Source: Acetobacteraceae bacterium
GTDB lineage: Bacteria > Pseudomonadota > Alphaproteobacteria > Acetobacterales > Acetobacteraceae
Reading direction: 5' to 3'
Length of the DNA stretch: 8,629 nucleotides
NCBI GenBank assembly: GCA_027489135.1
Contig: JAIYAI010000554.1
Location: 1-8,629 of the forward strand
Shown here in pieces: positions 1 through 6,795 of this stretch; the first letter of the stretch is position 1; each line of letters begins with the position of its first letter. The notes under the pieces are model-generated. The model had not been told where the DNA came from and made no database searches. It saw only the letters and a program-made list of their open reading frames with translations. The translations under genes were made by a program, and so were the position numbers.

Positions 1-1
1 C

Positions 2-1023
<1,022 letters not shown>

Positions 1024-1024
<1 letters not shown>

Positions 1025-1632
1025 TGAGGCTCTTCTTCGTCCCGGGCTCTCCCTACGCCCGGGCGGTACGCATCGCGGTCGCCGAGCTTGGCCTCGGCGA
1101 CCGGATCGCGGCGGTCGAGACGACGCTGCGCGACCCGGCCTCCACGCTGCTGCCCTACAATCCCGTGGGCCGTGTGCCGGCTCTGGTGCTCGACGACGGC
1201 ACCGTGCTGACCGAGACGCCGCTGATCCTGGCGACGCTGGACCGCATCTCCGGCCAGCCGCCGCTGCTGCGCCTCGAGGATCCCGCCGCGATGGCGGCCT
1301 ATGGGCGGGTCACGGGCCTGTTGGACGGCATCGCGGTCTGGAACCGCGAATTGCGCCGCCCCGTCCAGGAACGCTCCCCAGGCGTCATCGCGCTGGAGGA
1401 GACGCGCGCGAACCGCGTCGCCGACGTGCTGGAAGCGGAGGGTGCGCGCGGCCTCCATCCCGGCTCGCGCGATGCCGCCGCCATCCTGCTCGGCTGTGCG
1501 CTCGGCTATTGCGAGCGTCGTCACACCGTGTGGCGCTGGCGGGAGGGCCGGCCGGCGCTCGCGGCCTGGTTCGACGCCTTCGCCGAGCGCCCGGTCTTCC
1601 AGGCGACCGTGCCGCCGCCGAGCGGCATCTGA
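1024..1632 (+). CDS. Glutathione S-transferase family protein
   Basis: A 202-residue soluble protein with the standard two-domain glutathione transferase layout. The N-terminal thioredoxin-like domain covers about residues 1-78. It begins MRLFFVPGSPYARAVRIA, with Ser9 where many bacterial GSTs have their catalytic Ser/Cys. It carries NPVGRVPAL at 46-54, where the Pro after Val is the cis-proline that binds the glutathione backbone, and DGTVLTET at 58-65, where Glu64-Thr65 is the usual Glu-Ser/Thr pair contacting the gamma-glutamyl group. The rest is an alpha-helical C-terminal domain ending in the common GRPALAAWFDAFAERPVFQAT segment type. The ATG overlaps the protease stop (TGATG) and has no clear Shine-Dalgarno sequence, so translation is probably coupled to the upstream gene. 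Length is typical. Substrate is unknown; detoxification or a stress role beside the protease is inference only. Confidence 0.9.
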
Positions 1633-1708
1633 ACGCGACTCAGACCCGGCGCTTCCCGGCCGGCCCTCCGCCGCATAGGGTCGCGACGAAGCCAGGGAAG
1701 GGCGCGAC
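1633..1708. other. 76-base intergenic spacer before the channel gene
   Basis: A GC-rich spacer with a short CCGGCCGG palindrome at about 1656-1663 and no terminator-like stem followed by T residues. The purine run AGGGAAGG at about 1694-1701 sits 7 bases before the ATG at 1709 and is the likely ribosome binding site. No convincing sigma-70 promoter is visible, so the channel gene may be read through from the GST gene or have its own weak promoter. Confidence 0.5.
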
Positions 1709-3427
1709 ATGCGGCTGATTCGCGCGGTGCTGATCATGCTGGCGCTGCTGCTGCCGGCGATGCCGGCCCCGGCCCAGGCCCCGTCGGCCACGCCCGGCGC
1801 GGGGGCGGTCGCCATCGCGCTGCTGCAGCCGGAGATCGACACCTCCTCCCCGCGCGCGACCTATGAGAGCTTCTTCCGCGATCTCCGCCGCATCGGCGCG
1901 CTCTACCTGGCCTACCGCACCGACCGCACGAACGAGAGGCAATACGCCCTGTTCCGTGCCATGCAGCGCCTCGGCACGCGCGTCTTCGACCTCAGCGACC
2001 TGCCGCCGGCGACGCGCGTGAAGCACACCACCATCGCGCTCGGGTACATGGCGGACATCCTGCTGCGCCTGCCGCCCGTGCCGCCGGACGAGATCCCGGG
2101 AACGCCGCCCACCGCCGCCGCCGACCTGCCGGAAAGCTGGATCATTCCGGGCACCGAGATCCGGCTGCAGCGCCGCACGGAAGGGCCCTGGAAGGGGCAG
2201 TACGCCTTCTCCACCGACACGGTGCAGCGGCTGCCGGAATTCCACGCCGAGATCATCGGTGCCCCCGTGCTGCGCGGCGCCGGGATGCCCGTGCTGAACT
2301 GGCGCGCGGAGCAGTTGCGCTTCACCGGCACGCTGCTGGCCGGGATCGATTTCGGTGCCCTGCCGAGACCGCTGCAGGCCGATGTCCTGGGCGCCCCGCT
2401 CTGGAAGAGCCTTCTCTCCCTGCTCGTCCTGCTGCTGGCGGGCGCGGTGGCGCGTCGGGTCGTGCGCCGCGTCAGGCGCCGCGCCGCCGCGTTGGAAGGC
2501 TGGCGCGCGCCGGCGACCCTGTTGCTCGCGCCGCTGGCGATGGTGCTGGCCACGATCGCCTGCCTGCTGGCGATCGGCTGGGAGTTGGGGCTGGCGGGTC
2601 CCCTCTTCGATGCGGTGATCGTGCTGGCGACGCTGACACTCTATGCCGCCGCGGCCTGGGCCGCCTGGCTCGCCTGCGACCTGGTGGTCGAGGCGATCAT
2701 CGCCCTGCCCACCATCCCGGACGACAGCTACGACGCGAATCTGCTGCGGCTGCTGGCGCGCGTCGCCTCCGTCGTCGCGGTCGTGGCCATCCTGATGTAC
2801 GGCGCGAGCCAGGTCGGAGTGCCGGCCCTGTCCCTGCTGGCCGGCGTCAGCGTGGGCGGCATCGCGCTGGCGCTGGCGGCGCAGTCGACGGTGGAGAACC
2901 TCTTCGGCGGCATCTCCATCTTTGCCGACCGGCCCTTCCGCGTCGGCGACCAGATCCAGGGGCCGAGCGTGATGGGCACGGTGGAACGCGTCGGCCCGCG
3001 CTCCTCGCGCATCCGCGGGGCGGACGGGACGCTGACCACGGTGCCGAACAGCGACCTCGCCAAGATGCACGTGACCAACGTCACCGCGCGCAACGGCTTC
3101 CTGTTCAAGCACCTGGTGCGTCTTTCGGGCGACAGCACGCGGGCGCAGGTGGAGGCGCTGCTGGAGGAGCTCCGCGCGCGGGTCGCGGCGGAGGAGCGCG
3201 TGAAGAAGGCGCCCGGCCTGCCGCGGGTGCGCCTGGTCGGCTTCGGCGAGAGCTCGATCGATGTCGAGGTCTTCGCCCAGGTGCCGGTGGCGACGACGGC
3301 CGAGTTCCTGGAGGTGCAGGAGGGGCTGGTGCTCGAGATCATGCGCGCGGTGGAGGCGGGCGGGCTGCGCTTCACCTTCGCAACCCCGCCGGTCGAACCT
3401 TCGGCGTCAGTCCACGCGCATGCCTGA
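1709..3427 (+). CDS. MscS-family mechanosensitive ion channel with periplasmic N-terminal region
   Basis: A 572-residue inner-membrane protein of the MscS family, whose members open under membrane tension to release solutes during hypo-osmotic shock. Residues 1-24 look like a cleavable Sec signal peptide ending APAQA. Residues 25-230 are a soluble, presumably periplasmic region without a family I recognise. Hydrophobic segments follow at about 231-250, 267-297, 302-332 and 347-365. The pore-lining helix region covers about 372-405, with GVSVGGIALALAAQSTVENL followed by FGGISIFADRPFRVGDQI, equivalent to TM3a/TM3b of MscS. The cytoplasmic beta domain then shows the family pattern G-V-E-R-V, S-R-I-R, D-G, PNSDL at about 423-450, followed by an alpha/beta C-terminal domain to about 560. 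E. coli MscS is 286 residues, so this is a larger, YbdG/YnaI- or MscK-like architecture. The ATG is supported by the upstream AGGGAAGG and by the signal peptide. The 3' end overlaps the convergent Bug-type gene by 21 bases. Confidence 0.9.
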   Translation: MRLIRAVLIMLALLLPAMPAPAQAPSATPGAGAVAIALLQPEIDTSSPRATYESFFRDLRRIGALYLAYRTDRTNERQYALFRAMQRLGTRVFDLSDLPPATRVKHTTIALGYMADILLRLPPVPPDEIPGTPPTAAADLPESWIIPGTEIRLQRRTEGPWKGQYAFSTDTVQRLPEFHAEIIGAPVLRGAGMPVLNWRAEQLRFTGTLLAGIDFGALPRPLQADVLGAPLWKSLLSLLVLLLAGAVARRVVRRVRRRAAALEGWRAPATLLLAPLAMVLATIACLLAIGWELGLAGPLFDAVIVLATLTLYAAAAWAAWLACDLVVEAIIALPTIPDDSYDANLLRLLARVASVVAVVAILMYGASQVGVPALSLLAGVSVGGIALALAAQSTVENLFGGISIFADRPFRVGDQIQGPSVMGTVERVGPRSSRIRGADGTLTTVPNSDLAKMHVTNVTARNGFLFKHLVRLSGDSTRAQVEALLEELRARVAAEERVKKAPGLPRVRLVGFGESSIDVEVFAQVPVATTAEFLEVQEGLVLEIMRAVEAGGLRFTFATPPVEPSASVHAHA

Positions 3428-4354
3428 CTGCCGCACCACCGCGGCCCATTTCGCAAGCTCGGCGCGGATGAAGGCGTCGAGATCGGCCGGCGTGCCGCCC
3501 ACGGGCTCGGCGCCGAGGGCAAGCATGCCCTGGCGCACCGGCCCGTCGGCGAGCGCCGCGTTCATGGCCGCATTGAGGCGCACGACCGCGGCCTCCGGCG
3601 TGCGCGCGGGGGCGGAGAGCGCCATCCAGGAACTCGCGGCATAGCCGGGCCAGCCGCTTTCGGACACGGTCGGCACCTCGGGCAGCAGCGGGGCGCGGCC
3701 GGGCGTGGTGACGGCGAGCGCGCGGAGGCGCCCGGCCCGGATGTGCTCGACGGTCGAGATCAGGTTGTCGATCAGCACGGGAACGTTGCCCGCGAGCACG
3801 TCGGTGATCGCCGGCGCGCTGCCGCGATAGGGCACGTGCTGCCAGCGGAAGCCGGCCTGGCCGGCGAACATCTCCCCGGCCGCATGGGGTGAGGTCCCGT
3901 TGCCGGAGGTGGCGTAGCCGATCTCCCCCGGCTTCGCGCGTGCCATCTGCACCACGTCGGGCAGGCTCTGCGCCGCGAAGCTGGGTGCGACGGCGATGAC
4001 GAGCGGCGAGGCATGGATCATGCCGATGGAGGCGAAGTCGCGCAGCGGGTCGTAGGGCAGGCGGGGGTAGAGCGCGGGGCCGATGCCGTGCGTGGCGATG
4101 GAGGTGACGACGATGGTGCTGCCATCGGGCTCGGCCCGCGCGGCGGCCTCGGCGCCCACGGTGCCGCCGGCGCCGGCGCGGTTCTCGACCACCACCGCTC
4201 GTCCGAGCGACGTACCCATCGGCACGGCGATCAGCCGCGCGATGGCGTCGGTCGGACCGCCGGCGGGGAAGGGGACGATCAGGCGCAGCGGCGCACCCTG
4301 TGCGCGGGCGATGGCGGGGGCGGCGAGGGTGAGGAGGAGCGTGCGACGATGCAT
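3407..4354 (-). CDS. Bug/TctC-type tripartite tricarboxylate transporter substrate-binding protein
   Basis: A 315-residue periplasmic solute-binding protein. The N-terminus MHRRTLLLTLAAPAIARAQG is an export signal; the Arg pair followed by a short hydrophobic stretch could be Tat-type but is not a full twin-Arg consensus. Family hallmarks in order: LIVPFPAGGPTDAIAR at 25-40, VVVENRAGAGGTVG at 54-67, GNGTSPHAAGEMF at 151-163, HVPYRGSAPAITDVLAGNV at 173-191 and LRALAVTT at 210-217. Bug proteins bind carboxylates, aromatic acids or amides; the ligand here cannot be read from sequence. No TctA or TctB membrane subunit is nearby, as is common for the many orphan Bug genes of beta- and some alphaproteobacteria. 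It starts 4 bases after the crotonase stop, with AGGGG (plus-strand 4365-4369) inside the 3' end of that gene as ribosome binding site, so the two form an operon. It overlaps the convergent channel gene by 21 bases. Confidence 0.93.
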   Translation of the reverse strand: MHRRTLLLTLAAPAIARAQGAPLRLIVPFPAGGPTDAIARLIAVPMGTSLGRAVVVENRAGAGGTVGAEAAARAEPDGSTIVVTSIATHGIGPALYPRLPYDPLRDFASIGMIHASPLVIAVAPSFAAQSLPDVVQMARAKPGEIGYATSGNGTSPHAAGEMFAGQAGFRWQHVPYRGSAPAITDVLAGNVPVLIDNLISTVEHIRAGRLRALAVTTPGRAPLLPEVPTVSESGWPGYAASSWMALSAPARTPEAAVVRLNAAMNAALADGPVRQGMLALGAEPVGGTPADLDAFIRAELAKWAAVVRQSGMRVD

Positions 4355-4358
4355 GGTC

Positions 4359-5135
4359 TCAGCGCCCCTGGAAGACCGGCTTGCGCTTCTCCATGAAGGC
4401 GCGCATCGCCTCCTTGCTGTCCTCGGTCTGGCCGAGCTGCGCGGTCATCTCCTGCTCGAAGCGGTAGCCGTCGCGCAAGGACATCTCCTCGATCGTGTTC
4501 AGCCCGTGCTTGGCGAGCTTCATGGCGATGGGCGACTTCGACGCGATGTCGCGTGCCATGGCCATGGCGCCGGGGACGAGCTGTTCGGTCGGCAGAACGG
4601 CCTCGACGATGCCGAGGCGGAAGAGTTCGCCGGCCGGCACGCGGTAGCCGGTGAACATCATGCGCCGCGTCGTGGAATGGCCGAAGAGCCGCATGGCGTG
4701 CCGCCCGCCACCCATCAGCCCGACATCGATCTCCGGCAGGCCGAGGCTGGCATTCTCGCCGGCGAAGAGAATGTCGCAGGAGGCGGCAAGGGCGAGCCCC
4801 GCGCCCAGCGCCGGGCCGTTGATCGCCGCGATCACCGGCTTGCGGCATTCAAAGACGGCGTGGAAGGCCTCCCGCGCGCGACGCAGATGCGCGAGCCCGT
4901 CGCCCGGTTCCCGCGGCTTCGTCGCGCGGTCTCGGATATCGGCACCGGCGGAGAAGCACTTGCCCGCGCCCGTCAGCACGGCGCAGCGGATGTCGTCGCG
5001 CTCGGCGATGCGGTCGAAGGCGATGTGCACTTCCTCGTGGAAGCGCTGGGACTGCGCGTTGACCGGCGGCGCGTCCATCGTCACCAGCGCGACGCCGTCG
5101 GCCAGCGTCACCCGCAGCAGGGTGAGGTCGTCCAT
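4359..5135 (-). CDS. Enoyl-CoA hydratase/isomerase (crotonase) family protein
   Basis: A 258-residue cytoplasmic acyl-CoA enzyme of the crotonase superfamily. Oxyanion-hole segments are clear: FSAGADI at 61-67 and NGPALGAGLALAASCDI at 106-122. The second catalytic Glu of true hydratases (rat Glu164) is present as Glu136 in GLPEIDVGL. The other (rat Glu144, in GCELA) aligns with Ala in GLALA, so a classical hydratase reaction is doubtful and an isomerase, dehydratase or CoA-thioester hydrolase role is possible. The C-terminus EAMRAFMEKRKPVFQGR is typical of the family. I place the start at 5135, not at the in-frame ATG at 5150, because GGGAGG (plus-strand 5143-5148) lies 7 bases before the 5135 start and overlaps the upstream ATG itself. 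The gene is followed by the Bug-type protein, suggesting import and CoA-linked breakdown of a carboxylate; that link is inference. Confidence 0.92.
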   Translation of the reverse strand: MDDLTLLRVTLADGVALVTMDAPPVNAQSQRFHEEVHIAFDRIAERDDIRCAVLTGAGKCFSAGADIRDRATKPREPGDGLAHLRRAREAFHAVFECRKPVIAAINGPALGAGLALAASCDILFAGENASLGLPEIDVGLMGGGRHAMRLFGHSTTRRMMFTGYRVPAGELFRLGIVEAVLPTEQLVPGAMAMARDIASKSPIAMKLAKHGLNTIEEMSLRDGYRFEQEMTAQLGQTEDSKEAMRAFMEKRKPVFQGR

Positions 5136-5142
5136 GCGCGTT

Positions 5143-5148
5143 CCTCCC
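5143..5148 (-). promoter_or_regulatory. Ribosome binding site deciding the crotonase start
   Basis: On the minus strand this reads GGGAGG, followed by the 7-base spacer AACGCGC and ATG at 5135. It is the strongest Shine-Dalgarno match in this region. Because it begins inside the upstream in-frame ATG (5148-5150), that ATG is unlikely to be the initiator. Confidence 0.75.
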
Positions 5149-5156
5149 ATCCATCC

Positions 5157-5194
5157 GGCTTACGCGGAATGGTTTCATCCCGGTGGCGTAAGCC
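5157..5194. promoter_or_regulatory. Perfect 9-base inverted repeat in the divergent control region (candidate operator)
   Basis: GGCTTACGC at 5157-5165 is matched exactly by its reverse complement GCGTAAGCC at 5186-5194, with 20 bases between the arms. The centres of the arms are 29 bases apart, close to three helical turns, which suits a dimeric or tetrameric regulator binding one face of the DNA. It lies in the 144-base gap between the divergent crotonase (start 5135) and peptide gene (start 5280), close to the crotonase start. It could instead form a stem in the crotonase leader RNA. No T run follows, so it is not a standard terminator. No regulator gene is in the window. Confidence 0.5.
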
Positions 5195-5238
5195 ATCTGC
5201 AGTTTGAAGCAGTGCCGCTGCGTCGGCCAGCCTGCATC

Positions 5239-5256
5239 CGCCGCAACCACGCGGCG
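5239..5256 (+). other. Short GC-rich hairpin in the leader of the peptide gene
   Basis: CGCCGC at 5239-5244 pairs with GCGGCG at 5251-5256 around a 6-base loop AACCAC. It ends 10 bases before the ribosome binding site of the peptide gene. In a genome this rich in G and C, a 6-base stem can arise by chance, so a regulatory role is only a possibility. Confidence 0.25.
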
Positions 5257-5266
5257 TGCATGCGAG

Positions 5267-5274
5267 AGGAGAGG
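5267..5274 (+). promoter_or_regulatory. Ribosome binding site of the CxxCG peptide gene
   Basis: The purine run AGGAGAGG lies 5-8 bases before the ATG at 5280. This favours 5280 over the in-frame GTG at 5256, which lies upstream of this site and would make it coding. It is the strongest ribosome binding site of the three-gene cassette, consistent with high output of a substrate peptide relative to its enzymes. Confidence 0.7.
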
Positions 5275-5279
5275 CCGCC

Positions 5280-5501
5280 ATGGCGGACATCAAGACGGCG
5301 CGCGCGGGCTATGTCGCCGCGGGCTTCGACCCGAGCCCGAAGCAGAACATCGACCAGATCGTCGCCGCGCTGAAGCTGGCGCCCGGCCGCGCCGGCTGCG
5401 AGGCCTGCGGGCGCATCGCCTTCTGGAAGATCGACTTCATCGACGATCCCGCGGTGCGGGAGATTCCGTCGCTGAAGTCCTTCGGCGCCTCGGGCTTCTG
5501 A
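5280..5501 (+). CDS. Small CxxCG peptide, candidate precursor for the adjacent MNIO enzyme
   Basis: A 73-residue protein I do not recognise. The first 35 residues (MADIKTARAGYVAAGFDP, then KQNIDQIVAALK) look like a soluble, partly helical leader with no signal peptide. From about residue 36 comes a Cys-containing segment, GRAGCEACGRIAFWKIDF, with Cys40 and Cys43, the only two cysteines, then a charged DDPAVREI stretch and a Ser/Gly/Phe tail ending SFGASGF. It is the first gene of a tightly overlapping cassette, with its TGA sharing a base with the MNIO start. Small peptides encoded directly before an MNIO gene are usually its substrates, with Cys or other residues oxidised in the C-terminal part; on that basis I infer a RiPP precursor. 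Alternatives are a small metal-binding protein with one zinc-knuckle-like CxxC, too few cysteines for a complete zinc ribbon, or a protein that only binds the enzyme. The gene is real by RBS, codon bias and coupling; the role is inference. Confidence 0.75.
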   Translation: MADIKTARAGYVAAGFDPSPKQNIDQIVAALKLAPGRAGCEACGRIAFWKIDFIDDPAVREIPSLKSFGASGF

Positions 5502-6373
5502 TGGCCGGGGCACCCGAGTGGCCGGCCCCCCTCGGCGTCGGGCTGCCCTGGAACCCGGAGCTGCCGGCGGAGCTGTATGCGGCCGATCTCCTCGACTTCG
5601 TCGAGATCACGCCGGAACAGCTCTGCCGGCAGGGCCCGGACGGCTTCGTGCTGGAACCGGCCCTGCTGGAGCGCGCGATGCGCGTCGCCGGCCACCTGCC
5701 GATGGCGGTGCATGGCGTAGAGCTGTCGATCGGCTCGGCTGACGGCATGAACCCGCACTACCTGCCGATGCTCGACGCGCTGCACGCCGCCTGGCCCTTC
5801 CGTTGGCACAGCGAACACCTGCATTTCCAGATGGTCGACGGCGCCGAGATCGGCGTGCCTCTGCCCCTGCCGCCGACGCGGGAGGCCGCGGCGCTGGTCG
5901 CCGACCGGGCCTGGGGCATCCAGGCGCGCTACGGCGCGCCCTTCCTGCTGGAGAACGGCGCGCACTACCTGCGCGACCTGCCGGCGGACCCGGATGTCAT
6001 GGACGAGTTCGGGCTGATGAACGCGGTGACCGCGGGTGCGGGCTGCGGCCAGTTGCTCGACCTGCACAACCTGCACTGCAACGCGGTGAACCACGGCTTC
6101 GACGCGCTGCAGGCGCTCGATCGCATCGCGCTGGACCGGGTGGGGGAGATCCACGTCGCCGGCGGCTCCTGGGCCGAGGGCTTCTACACGGATGCGCATG
6201 ACGGCGCCGTGCCGGAGCCGGTCTGGGACCTGCTGGAGGCCGTGCTGTCGCGCGCGCCCCGCGCCATCGGCGTGGTTTTCGAGGTGCTGGACCGCCACGC
6301 CGCACGGCTCGGCCCCGATGTCATCGCGCGGCAGGTGGAGCGGGCGCGGGCTGCCTGGCGGAGAGCGCGGTGA
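5501..6373 (+). CDS. DUF692 / MNIO family multinuclear non-haem iron oxidative enzyme (MbnB/TglH/BufB-like)
   Basis: A 290-residue TIM-barrel protein of the DUF692 family. Studied members (MbnB, TglH, ChrH, ApyH, BufB) bind two or three iron ions and oxidatively modify peptides, often at cysteine. Family motifs in order: LGVGLPWN at 11-18, FVEITPEQ at 33-40, VHGVELSIGSAD at 70-81, WHSEHLHF at 102-109, PLPLPPTREA at 120-129, LLENGAHYL at 149-157, CGQLLDLHNLHCNA at 182-195, GEIHVAGGSW at 215-224, TDAHDGAVPEPVWDLL at 230-245 and FEVLDRH at 260-266. The His, Glu and Asp residues in these blocks (His71, Glu105, His106, Glu151, Asp187, His189, Glu216, His218, Asp231, His233, Glu261) sit where the family's iron ligands lie, so it should be active. 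The ATG overlaps the upstream TGA (TGATG) without a good ribosome binding site, implying coupled translation. A longer in-frame version back to 5204 is an Arg-rich shadow of the peptide gene. Confidence 0.92.
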   Translation: MAGAPEWPAPLGVGLPWNPELPAELYAADLLDFVEITPEQLCRQGPDGFVLEPALLERAMRVAGHLPMAVHGVELSIGSADGMNPHYLPMLDALHAAWPFRWHSEHLHFQMVDGAEIGVPLPLPPTREAAALVADRAWGIQARYGAPFLLENGAHYLRDLPADPDVMDEFGLMNAVTAGAGCGQLLDLHNLHCNAVNHGFDALQALDRIALDRVGEIHVAGGSWAEGFYTDAHDGAVPEPVWDLLEAVLSRAPRAIGVVFEVLDRHAARLGPDVIARQVERARAAWRRAR

Positions 6374-6795
6374 CGACAGATCTCCTCGGCTTCCAGCGGG
6401 ACCTCGCCGCACGCGTGCTGGATGGCGCGGCGGGCGACGATCCGGGGCTGGCCCTGACCATTGGGATCCAGCGGTCCTGGTGCCGCGGCCGGGCGGCGCA
6501 GGCGGCGATGCCGACGCTGATGCTGCTGCCGCCGGAAGAGGCGCGGGCGTTGCTGGACGCGCATGTGGCGGCGGGCGGCGGCCGCGCCTCCTTCGGCAAC
6601 ACCGCGGGGATGGCCTTCCTGTACTGGCTGGCGGCGCGGCTGCCGGCGGGATCCCCGGCCGCGGCGATGTGCACGGTGCAGATGGCCGCGCACGCCGCCG
6701 CCGCCGCCGGCACCCCGCTAACCGAGGCGCATGCGGCGGCGATGCTGCGCGACCTGATGGGTCAGTCCGCGGCGGCGAACTCCGACAGCCGGTAG
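6370..6795 (+). CDS. Small protein, possible reduced DUF2063/MbnC/TglI-type partner of the MNIO enzyme
   Basis: A 141-residue protein starting with GTG in a 4-base overlap (GTGA) with the MNIO stop; GGAGAG lies 4 bases upstream. I have no firm family match. The pattern resembles the N-terminal part of DUF2063-like partner proteins: a start of the form LLGFQRDLAARVLDGA at 5-20, an Arg-rich helix with IQRSWCRGRAAQA at 33-45, a PTLMLLPPEEARALLDAHV stretch at 48-66, a middle block GNTAGMAFLYWLAARLPAG at 76-94, and a final Ala-rich helix. MbnC, TglI, ChrI and BufC proteins bind the precursor and the MNIO enzyme, and the genome position fits such a role. At 141 residues it is shorter than most of those. 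Cysteines are at 38 and 101. The last 34 bases overlap the end of serB on the other strand. Composition matches the neighbours. Gene call firm, function inferred. Confidence 0.7.
   Translation: MTTDLLGFQRDLAARVLDGAAGDDPGLALTIGIQRSWCRGRAAQAAMPTLMLLPPEEARALLDAHVAAGGGRASFGNTAGMAFLYWLAARLPAGSPAAAMCTVQMAAHAAAAAGTPLTEAHAAAMLRDLMGQSAAANSDSR

Larger units (their letters stand above)
5136..5279. other. 144-base divergent intergenic region
   Basis: This is the shared upstream region of the crotonase/Bug operon (minus) and the peptide/MNIO cassette (plus), and the only sizeable non-coding gap in the window. It holds both ribosome binding sites, the 9-base inverted repeat at 5157-5194, and a short GC hairpin CGCCGC-AACCAC-GCGGCG at 5239-5256. 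A TTGAAG at 5204-5209 resembles a plus-strand -35 box, but I find no -10 box at proper spacing, so no promoter is called. Confidence 0.6.

Noticed and set aside
1650..1670. Terminator after the GST gene
   Set aside because: There is only a short CCGGCCGG palindrome, without a proper stem-loop or a following T run.
1640..3112. Minus-strand open frame (490 residues) opposite the channel gene
   Set aside because: Composition is dominated by Arg, Gln, Gly and His, typical of a shadow frame, and the channel on the plus strand accounts for the sequence.
5148..5150. ATG at 5150 as start of the crotonase
   Set aside because: The ribosome binding site GGGAGG overlaps this ATG and is correctly spaced for the ATG at 5135.
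4083..5207. Plus-strand open frame (374 residues) across the Bug-type and crotonase genes
   Set aside because: It has no recognisable motif, crosses two well-supported minus-strand genes and shows shadow-type composition.
5204..5237. Plus-strand promoter with -35 TTGAAG
   Set aside because: No acceptable -10 box lies 16-18 bases downstream; the nearest A/T-containing hexamer is too far away.
5204..5500. In-frame N-terminal extension of the MNIO protein upstream of 5501
   Set aside because: The extension is Arg-rich, has no family similarity, and covers the peptide gene in another frame. The family's own N-terminus (GVGLPWN) begins just after the 5501 start.
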